Shown here: positions 12,701 through 23,300 of the stretch, piece after piece
How the letters are laid out: every line of letters starts with the position of its first letter
Position numbering within the stretch: the stretch's first letter is position 1
Assembly: GCF_039555335.1 (NCBI RefSeq)
Contig: NC_092631.1
Location: forward strand, 2,170,001-2,234,000
DNA from: Amphiura filiformis
Lineage: Eukaryota > Echinodermata > Ophiuroidea > Amphilepidida > Amphiuridae
Length of the DNA: 64,000 bases
Direction: 5' to 3'
Notes under the pieces: generated by a model
Told to the model about the DNA's origin: nothing
The model's database searches: none
Seen by the model: the letters and a program-made list of their open reading frames with translations, nothing else
Position numbers and translations under genes: made by a program

Positions 12701-15700
12701 AAGAGCTCAAAAGTTATCAAATTTGTCACCCAAGATCGCAAATTTGAGCCCTTTTCGTTCCTAGCTTGCATCACTTGCCTATCGATCGCTATCAGCATTA
12801 TACCTTATTCAGGTAACTCCATCTGAAATTCACACCCTGTTTGGAAAATTAAGGTTATGTCTTCCATAGGGGGTTATGGATTTCAACTGCAATAGCATTT
12901 TAATAGCATGTTTTCAACTAGCAAGATTGATAAACGCTTACAATCATTTGACAACTTTGCAGTTTGTAGGATGTTGTGTAAAAAGTTTCTAAATTAACTT
13001 TATACAATTTTCAAGATGTACTCTTTTTTAATTTTATATATCAAGTTTACTCAAATTTGGCCATTGGAATGCATGTTGAAAAAAATGTAGCTGCTTTTAC
13101 CTGCGCAAATTTGGGGGGAAAATAAGAAAGGCAAGACTGTTTTACTTGGACCAGTCCAAAAAAAACCTTTTCAGTACTTTGATAATAATGTTACAAATTG
13201 GAATGACTAAATTCATATTGCAATGGGCTATTCCTGTTGAAATCCCTACACCCCCCATGGAAGACATGGCCTTAATCTCCCACACAGGGAGTGTGAATTT
13301 CAAATGGAGTCACCTGAATGACTGCATTTGAAATCTACACCCCTTATGTGAGAGATTAAGGTCATATTTTCCATAGGGGTGTATGGATTTCAACTGGAAT
13401 AGCCCAATATGCTTGTCTTTCAATCAGAGTAACTGTAAGCTTTGATTGGCTTATGAGATAAGCTCCGCCTTATTGGATAAGATGAGCAAATTACAGCATT
13501 GTTGCTTCTTTGATTGACATACACAAGGGCAGGGGAATACTGTCTTTAACTGAACCAGCTTTATTCTCATATCCAAGGTCAAAGTCCAGTGACCTAACTG
13601 CATTTGTAGCATGTGCACTGAAAATCCACTGCATGTATATTGGATATTGTAATGCATACCAAGAGATCATGCTATTGGTGTAGTACACCAGGTGTATGGA
13701 GGTCACTGGATTTACTCCTTGGGGTTGAGAGTAGTCCTAATCAGCTTCAAGCAATTTTTCACCATATAGTTAATTAGGTAGACTTAAACCATTACTAATC
13801 TCATTGTTTCTCCTTTTTCTCCCTCTTCTTCCATTTTTTATTTCATCCTTATCATAATGATCCACCCGAATGGCTTATGCAAATCCCTACCATTTAATGG
13901 CCACTGAATTTACATCCATTACCACTAATTTGGCAACCCCTCTTCACTGCTTTTATTTGGATGTATTTTGTATTTATTTTATGCATGGCCAATGATTTTG
14001 TTGTATGATTTGGATGTATTATATTATCACTTCATTTGTACCATAATATTTCACTTGCACAATGTTCGCATAAATTTTGACACTTTTCATGTTTCACATT
14101 TATATAATCACATTTTTTTCACTAACACTGCTTACTAATTAACGTACAATAATCATTTGCTCTTTATTATCTTTTTATTTTGATATGATTTTGCATATTT
14201 TTTCTTTGTTAATATTGTCGTGATCACTTGGTGTACATGTATGATACCTTCGACATGTAAATATGTAATATCTGTTAATATGCATGTGTAAATGCTGTTC
14301 TGTCAATGCAGTTGCCTCCCTATGGATTTTTCTATTAATCATACCACCAACCTTCCTTCGTTTTCTCCCTTCTTTTTCCCCCTCTGTTTATCACCCAATC
14401 CTCCCTATTGCCTTTTTTTATCTCACCCACCTTGTCCAACTAAACACAGTTAATGCGATCAGAAAGTCTGCGGAACCTGAGCCCGACACATTCACCGGGA
14501 CAGTCGTCATTCGTGAAGCCGCCTCGGCCACGCTCTTTGGTCATCGCTGAACTCGGACTTCAGTCACCTCATCGGCCGGACGGTTTTACGGGATACGAGA
14601 CGTTTCACTACTCGTTGAGCCCGCAGTATGGAGCTCACAGTCCGTCAAACCTGGCTAGTATGTACCTGAGCAGTCCAGTTGGTGTCAGACCGAGTTATTC
14701 CAAGACGATGAAACCTTTGAGAACGGTGAGAGAAGAACATCAGGCGAGAGGAGGGAGTAACGGGAATAGAAGGAATGTACATAAGGTGAGTTGATTAATC
14801 ATAACATGTAGTTTTCTCATATTGACAAACTCCATATAACTATAAATTATCCAGTTGTGTAAGTTCATACGTGCAGGTAGTAAACAAGAAGTAAAAAGAT
14901 TAAAACTTTCAACTGCACTCACCAGGTTATTTTCCCAAATATTTCAGAACCAACTGGTTCCTTCCTCAGTGGGTGATGGTGTGTGAGATGTTGCTGAAAT
15001 CAGTGTTTCTAGAAGATCTTCTACTAGAGTTGGGTTAATAAATTATCCCTTTGTATTATACAGACTGTAGAGGGCGTTGGAGGGTACTCCATATACCTTG
15101 CACTACGGGTAAATGCTGCCCTCAAGACCCACTTTTGCAAGCTCTTTTTCATATTCTGGAGCCACCCCCCATAAATTTTTTCTCCTTTCCGGAGACCCCC
15201 AAGTTTCCAGAGTCTTTCGGCCAAATTTGCCCCCAAATACAATAAAATTAGCCTCAAATTTGAGCTCCAAGCACTGATTTCAGAATTTTTTTGGAAATAT
15301 TTACCAAAAATTATGTTGTCAGTCCGCAGCTCGCATTTTTGTAATCTCATGCACTTCTCTACCAAAAAATAGTTGAGAACCCCATTTATTTTTGACATGG
15401 TCACTACATGTGCTTGGCGAATCACCAACACACAGCACATGTTATATAGGAAAGGCCAGTTTATAGTAACCATTTATTTATCAGTTTGCTGAAAGCTCAA
15501 AATAGTAAGATGCTAGCCATGCCCTTCGGAGAGTATTGTTCTATTCTCAGTTTTATACAACTAAGGAAATCTTAAAAGTTGGGACAAAATTGTATTAGGT
15601 GTAGAAAAATGCTTTTGTTCTGGTAAAACTGTTATGGAATAGAATAGTGCACTGTGCACGTATGTTTGAAATGAAATGTAAACAAAATAAATTTTTCTTA

Positions 15701-17323
15701 GTGCCCATCCATGCATGCTCTTATCCAGTTCTTTTTATCGTAATGAATGTAATTTTAAATTTGGGAAATAATATAAAAAACATTTTTAGAAAATTTGTTT
15801 ATTTTTCTTACGATGTAATTTTGAATGCGCTGCCAATTGTATGCTAACCAATTACAAAATGCTTTCTATTTGCTTTGTCATTTGCAAAACAAAGACTAGT
15901 TGTATGCATACTAGATAGTGAGTGTGTGTGGGGGAGGGGGTCACAGCTGTATGTATATCTAAGCATGTACAGGGACAAGTCAAATTACCTGGGGTGTGAG
16001 AGGTAGAAATAATTTGGCTGACATACATGTAGGCTGATTTTGCAGATTTGCAATAGACCGACTCTCCCCTCGATCCACTGCTAATGTATTTTTGTTGCTT
16101 TTGACCTCTAACCCTACTCTCTCTAAACTGTTGCAACTCTCAGCCGGCCCGTCGTTGTTTGTCCGACTGGTAGCAAGCAGTAAGGAGGGAAAATCTCTCC
16201 TTGCTAGGTATGTGTCCTAGGTGTGGATTTGTATATACTGCCCTCTGTTGTTAATCTGCTGCCAAGTGACAGGTGTACTAGTGACCTGAGCCCAGTTTCA
16301 TAAAGGCTTGGAATGTATCTTATAATGAAAGACGAAGATAAAAAGACTAGTTTGCGTCTGACGTCATCTGTCAATCAAAGTCGAGCACGGTTTGTTTACA
16401 AGTATCGTGATGACATGAGTTGCTGAACACGGCGGTAAAACCGGGCGCCTTATTGTTAATTTTGCACCTTCAAACATACAAACCATCTCAAAAGTTAGGT
16501 CTTTATACTAGGAAACTTTCTTTTGCAAAGGCACCATGTCAACAATGCCTAGCAAAGTTGCTGTTTGCCTTGTAAAAGTACGTCATTTTTCGCCATTCAC
16601 TGCTATTCCTTTTCTCTGATCAGCACCAGATAAATCGACCTTCCTTTTTATACGCGCTAACTAACCAATCAAGGTTCGTAGAGAATTTGATTGACAGTGA
16701 CGTCAGACGCAAACTAGTCTTTTTATCGTTGTCTTCAATTATAACCCTAACAGTCCCTATGTTATTTGGTGAAGGGAAAGAAGGAAGGAAGAATTTAGTG
16801 AAAGGAAATGAGGAAGAAAGAAAGAAGATGAAAAGAAATGTTGTCTAACCAGTCCAGTTTTTAACCACAGTACTGTCAGGTGCAGAGCACAAACTTTAAC
16901 ATTGAGAGTATCTATGATAGACAATGCAATGATTATGACATCTTAAAAAAGTTTTTAAAGTCACACTCTCATATGTGTTAAAAATAAGGGAAAGAAAAGA
17001 ACAGATGCTTAGCTCCATGGGCACTACCAGCCAAATTATTGACATCTAAGAACTATTTTGATTGGTTACAAAGAGGGCTATATCATGAATTGAGCCAATC
17101 AGGGATATGGCAAGAAAAGTCAGTAGCGCTGAATGAGATTAAGCTTAAAATTGCTAAGAGGTCTAAAAGCTGTATTTTGATTGGTTTGGTTACTCAGATG
17201 ATTATAGCATGTAATTAACCAATCAGGGACAGTAGAAAGGCAGTAGTGCAGGGTTAACATTTCCAAATAACCAAGTATCCAAGATTAGATGCTTGCAATT
17301 GATTTTTAAAAGAAATTTTCACA

Positions 17324-17354
<31 letters not shown>

Positions 17355-20300
17355 GTCAGTACTTTTTAGTATCAGCATTCTTCAGCAATTATTCCATTGC
17401 CATTAGGATATGTCAGATTCGTTTCCGCTTCCACAAGTCCGCAACTGATGCGCAGGTACAACAAACTTTGATTGTGATCCATAACGGCTCCCCATTTTAC
17501 ACCTGGGTGGAGTAAAGCAATTGGGAATTAAGCCAGCTTGCTCAAGGGACAATGCAAGAAAGGCAGTAGTATCCATGGGGTTAACATTTCCAAAGAACTT
17601 GAACCAAGTATCCAAGATCAGATGCTTGCCTTGACTAGTCACTTGTTTCTACCTGGATGTTGAATATCAGTAGAGGGCAGTATATGTGAACACAATGGCA
17701 TGTTATTATGTTGGCTTTATTAACACATGTTTACCTGATGTATGCATGCTTTGGTGTCTGCAGGTATCTCTGTAATACAGGCTGAGTCAAAAAGAAGTAA
17801 ACTCATGTTTGAGGGGCTGTAACTCGAGATCTGTAACGAATCTGCTAAAAATGAAAATACCACCGGAAAGAGCAAATTCTACACGTCTAAATTTAAACAA
17901 AAATTGTTGCAATTGCTCACAGCAAACTCAAGTTATACTCATTTGAATACAACCACCCATTTTTGTAGCTGCACACGGTTTCACTTCCCAAGTAGGGGCC
18001 TACCTATTATATTGATTGGTAAGGCGCGATATTCAAATGCAAATAAAGTTCTGTTCCAGGTGTGGTTTCGATCAATAATTCCTACATGCCAAAGGGCTCT
18101 TTTCATTATGAATTTTACCTCATTGCACTACATTATAATAAAACGGGCCAAATGACAACATGGCACCACAATTTACCACACTTTCTGTCGACGAAGTACC
18201 ATGAAACTAAGAGTCCCACTGAGCTTCAGCATCTTTTTCGTGTCCACTTTCCTACAGCTAACCGGGTTTCATGTAAGGGAGCAGTATATAAGAATGTGAA
18301 CAAGCTCAATGTGCATGGGACACTAAGGAACAGACAACCGGAGGCTTCAGGCAGACCACGAACTGCTAGATCACAAATGAACATTGCTAGAGTTAGACAT
18401 GCGTTACAGCAAGACCAAAGATCAGCTCAATCCTTTACCCAACATTCCCCAATCAAGCTTCTGCCGGATCGTTCGTAAAGACTTGAATTGGTATCTCTAC
18501 AAACTATAGTACCGTCATGAACTTTGTTGAATATTATTTAAAAGCAAAAGTTGTCTTTTCAACAATAAATCCTTTTAGAACTTTGCTGATTCGTCGAAAT
18601 TGAAATGGATGAAAATCAATCATCCGTGTGCAGCTACAAAAATGGGTGGTTGTATTCAAATGAGTATAACTTTAGTTTTCTGTGAGCAATTGCAACAATT
18701 CTTTTTTTAATTTAGACGTGTATAATTTGCTCTTTCCAGTGATATTTTCATTTTTAGCAGATTCCTTACAGATCTCGAGTTACAGCCCCTCAAACATGAG
18801 TTTACTTCTTTTTGACTCAGCCTGTATATGTATTGAAATTTTCATTCACATGTTTCATATTTGTATATTTCTCATCCCGCCAAAATTCTGGGTTCCCGAA
18901 GAAGAAAGAAATAGACTTAAAAATACCATGGTAGCTAACATTATGATGTTTATCAAAACTTTTCTGTATTTTTCACTCCTTTTGATACTTGTAAATTATT
19001 ATTACTATGCAATACTTAACTCTTCTAGGAGTCTCCTTGGGTTTAAAATAATGACTTATTTTCTAATTTTACTGATACCGTCCGTATTGCACAGTTATGT
19101 ATGATTATCACATATTATACTGATCACTTTTGCACAGGTCAACTGTCATCATTTCATTTTCACTTGCAGAACTTGATTTTGGTTGTCGGAGTTATCTAAG
19201 TTACATACTCATAATATGCTCGCGTAATGATGCCAAATGATCTTGATGAAATAACAGATCATACTATGAGCCAAAATGGGCTGTTCCATTTAAAATCCAC
19301 ACTACCCCTGTGGAAGATTTGGAATATCTTCCACAGGGGGAGTATGAATTTCAAATGGAATGTACACATTAAGCACCTCCATTTGGCTTTCATACACCTT
19401 CTGAGAAAGATTCAACATGAATCTTCCACAGAGGGAGGCTGAGTTTCATATGTGTTAATTCCATTTGAAATTCATACTCCCCCTGTGGAATATATTTCCA
19501 AAATCTTCCACAGGGGTAGTGTGGATTTTAAATGGAATAGCCCAATGCTTGGCATAACAATCTGCAAACAGGCTTCATTTGGAAATTCATTTAACTTTGT
19601 CATATTATACTTCTCACTTACCCTATCTACTATATCGATTTAATCAAATGAATTGTGGCATAGGTCTTAATTTCACTAAGGAATATATACACAATGAGCA
19701 CAAGTGATGGTGGAGAGGGTTATTTTTGCTTTGTAAAAAAAAGTGTTCCAGTTGAAAATGGCAAGATTCTAACTATTCATGAAAGTGGTTTTATGGTGAA
19801 AGAAAAAACAGAAACCAGAAATACTTGACGAAATGTTTTAGCCTTAAGATTTCAGTCAGAATCTTGTAATTGGCAACTCAGGAAAATTATTATTTTGTTT
19901 GGTCACTGTTAAGACCATCTTAATATAATAATTTGTCTCAAAGCCCCCACACGCATCAGTAAAATCACCCACTTTTTGCATGTTAAACCCGTTGGATTGA
20001 GTAAATTTCAGGGTTTTTTTCTGCTGTTTTACTTTCTTTTTTTTTCCAAATCTGTCACACAAAAATCTCACGTCTGACATCCGATGTTAAAATAGCCTAA
20101 ATCGTAAATCTCAATAAAATCCTTTATTTTGACCATAGTTGAAACCTCCTTGGGAGATGAAAGGTGGTCTACTCTATTCTTGTCAAAAAGCTTGTCCCAC
20201 AGATAAAAAAAATTTAAGTTAAACAAGAAATCCTTAAAAAATGCATTCCGCATTAGGTTTTTAACTTGGGAAGGGCTTTGAGATGAACTAATAACTTAAG

Positions 20301-23300
20301 ATGGCCTAATACATCTATAGACAATTTTTGTAATAGACCACTTTTGCGGCGTTTGGCTCTGCTAACTCCAATTTAGCGGAGCAAAAAACTGAAAGTGAGG
20401 CCAAATAATTTTATAACATACTCCCTCCCAATTATGCAAAGTTAATTAGGGTTAATTTCTTAAAAAATAAAATGAACTCTAATAGCCCCTAATTAATTAA
20501 TTATGCAGATTAAAATGAACAAAATGCTAAACACAATATACTTTTATTGTACTCGTATTACATATGTACCAAGTCTCAGCTAGATAGTCCTTATAGTCAG
20601 GGTTATAGCTAGGCAAATTTTAGTGCCGTGTGAAATTTATATGAAATGGTAAAAAAATTTGATAAGAATTGCTAATTTTTATACTGATTGCGCATTGATT
20701 TTGAAACATTTGAGACTGGAATACCTGGTATTTGGGCTCAAAAGTAACTTGAGTGCCGGGTGGAAATTAAGAGTGCCGGGCGGGTCCGCCTGCCACCGCC
20801 CAGGGTAGCTACAACCCTGCTTATAGTTACTTATAGCAAATTAACTTTGCATAATTGGGAGTATTAAATCATTTGGCCTCACTTTCAGTTTTCTGCTCCA
20901 CTAAATTGGAGTTAGCAGAACCAAACGCCGCCAACGACAACAAAGTGGTCAATTTTGACAATTGTCTATAGATGATAATCTGTAATTAAACAGGTATGGT
21001 CTGAATTTGTATGATTGTTTCCGTAAAACTATTATGAATGTACTATTAGGAAAAGCAGATGAGATATCAACTCCTCTTTTCCTGAAAATCTTGTTGTAAA
21101 AATTTTACCTATTTTTGATGATTTATGCTACATTTGACATGTTTGATCCTAAACTGATGGTGTAATTGGGTGTTTTTAATGGCAGGGATCAGTTTATATA
21201 TCGTTGTTTGGCAGGAAAAAACCTCCTATGTGCTTGTGGCCCCTGAACATGTTTAAAACAAAACTGCCAACAATTAGTTACAAAGGCAGTTTTGCTTTAA
21301 ACATGTTCAGGGTCCAATGACACATAGGTTTTTCCTGCCCAACGACGATATGCTGCTGTGTAAGATTGATATTGACATATTATTGTTGTTGGCGATTTCT
21401 GTTTCAGAATGCCAAACTCTCAGGTGCAATAAGTATACCTCCCATGGAGCCAACCAATCACCGTGGCAACAAGGCCCCAGGTTCTGCAGCAGATGACCTA
21501 TTTGACATGTCTTTGGAGGATTCCGCAATTGATCTTTGCCCTCTTACTGGTAAAGCTGGTGATGCTTCTTTCACCTCGCAGGACGATGGTGATGACGACG
21601 TAGTTTGTAGAACCTCAACCCCAAAGAAGATGGTGACTTCAGAACCCCACACGGCTGGCCGTGGTGGCGGTGATGGACTGAAGCCAAATAATGATAGTAA
21701 TTCCAAAGATTTAATGACATTTGAAGGTCCTGATGGATCTGGTGATAACAGCCAAAGCACAGCAGATGGACATGCTAAATCTGCTGAAGTAGACAAACCT
21801 AATGATGAAAAAGACATTGAAAAAGATGACAATGGACTCGCAGCTGATGAAATGCCTGCGAATGAACAGCAGGTGGCGCTTTCTGAAATTGACAAGTCAG
21901 ATGATGATATTGTAAACTTTGCAGACAGCAATGGTGATGATTTAAGTAAACCTTCTGACGTTTCTGAACAAAATGCGGACAAATTGGAGAATGGCGCACT
22001 CCCTCATGATAATGCAAATGGTGACCAAGACATAAGGTGCCAAAATTCTGTGGGCATTTCTAGTGCAATAAGAGATGAGAACACCACACTGGCACCTACC
22101 TCTGCAACACATCCAAATGGTAATGTACATCATGATGCAACATCAGAACCAGAAATTATTGGTAGCAGTGATGAAGCTACTCAGATGCAAAGTCCCACTG
22201 ATACTTATAATTCTGTATCCAAGCCAGTGAAAATCGATGGGGTAAACACGGTGGCTCCGAAAGTCTCCGATGAAGTCATCACGGACAGTATTGCATGTGT
22301 AGAGGATGGAGAAGATGTCTTTCTTGTATCACAGCCAAACAAAATTGATGAGGCTAATGGTATTGACCCTCAATTTGACACAGACACATGTACAGAGAAT
22401 GGTAAAGATGTCTCTCCTCCAGCAGAGCCCATCAAATTAACGGAGGCTACCAAAATGGATCGCCAGAGCTCTAATTCTCTTTCTGGAGATGAACCTATGT
22501 GTGCAAGTAATGGACAGGACATATCTCCTCCATCAGAGCTCATTAGAAGTGACGATGATACTTTCTTCACCCCTGAACTCTCCAATTCTGTCACTTCCAA
22601 TGACCCAACATTTGTTAAGAATGGACATAGTGTCCATCTTGCATCTGACCCCATCAAAATTGATGTGGCTATCACTCCCAAACTGGCCAATTTACTGATC
22701 GCTGAGGACACAACATGCGCACCAAATGGGCAGGACAATCAATCCTCCTCACAAATGATCATATCAAATGATAATGGAACCCCGCTGGAATCAAACTGTA
22801 GCCCGACATCAAACAATACCGTCTTTCAAAACCGACTCGGCCCAGAGGATCGGGACTATTCCGTGTCTATGCTGTCTTTGACAGACAGTGAAAGTTTTCA
22901 GATGAGTGACACAGAAGATGATATGAGCATGAGTTCTTGTGATGGCAGCAGACAAATTGAGAAGATACTACCAGACTGGCTGGAAGTGGGAGCATCTGTC
23001 ATTGTTGGCAACAAGAGGCGTGGTGTTGTCAAGTTCATTGGTAATACAGCATTCAGGCCTGGTGTGTGGGTCGGTGTAGCACTGGAAGCTAATGTTGGTA
23101 AGCTTAAGACTTTTGTTGTTAAAGATAAGTGATATTTTCATAACGTTAAATATTTTGTGAATAACCTAGTGCACTTGTCAGTAATATATATACCATATGG
23201 GCTCCTTTGCCTTGGGGTAAATTTCACGTAAAAATAGAGAGCTCCCTCTTCTGAAAATCCCAACAAGAATTAAGGATATATATTAAGGATATAAGTGATA

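Larger units (their letters stand above)
8396..14449 (+). other. 6-kb KIF13B intron filled with repeats
   Basis: No open frame here resembles a known protein. Contents are listed separately: MITEs at 8536, 10,971 and 11,611, palindromic-family copies at 8974, 10,307, 12,531 and 13,224, and a (GT)n stretch near 9,799. The last 130 bases before the next exon are an unusually long pyrimidine-rich tract. Confidence 0.7.
14786..21407 (+). other. 6.6-kb KIF13B intron
   Basis: No convincing exon. It contains foldbacks at 16,320, 17,778, 19,278, 20,310 and 21,201, a (CAAT)n microsatellite at about 17,325-17,354, and a CCGGCCCGTCG-containing GC-rich patch near 16,142 after a CTCTCAG acceptor-like site. 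The hydrophobic open frame around 18,682-19,104 starts inside a transposon arm and is not credible. Confidence 0.65.

Noticed and set aside
14284-14550. 88-codon open frame overlapping exon i
   Set aside because: Mostly pyrimidine-tract translation. The other frame (LMRSESLRNL...) fits the splice phases.
18682-19104. 140-codon hydrophobic open frame
   Set aside because: It begins inside the right arm of the transposon at 17,778-18,824 and is AT-rich low-complexity sequence with no family resemblance.
21458-21982. 174-codon minus-strand open frame
   Set aside because: Antisense shadow of the KIF13B acidic exon; Ser-rich because it opposes Asp/Glu codons.
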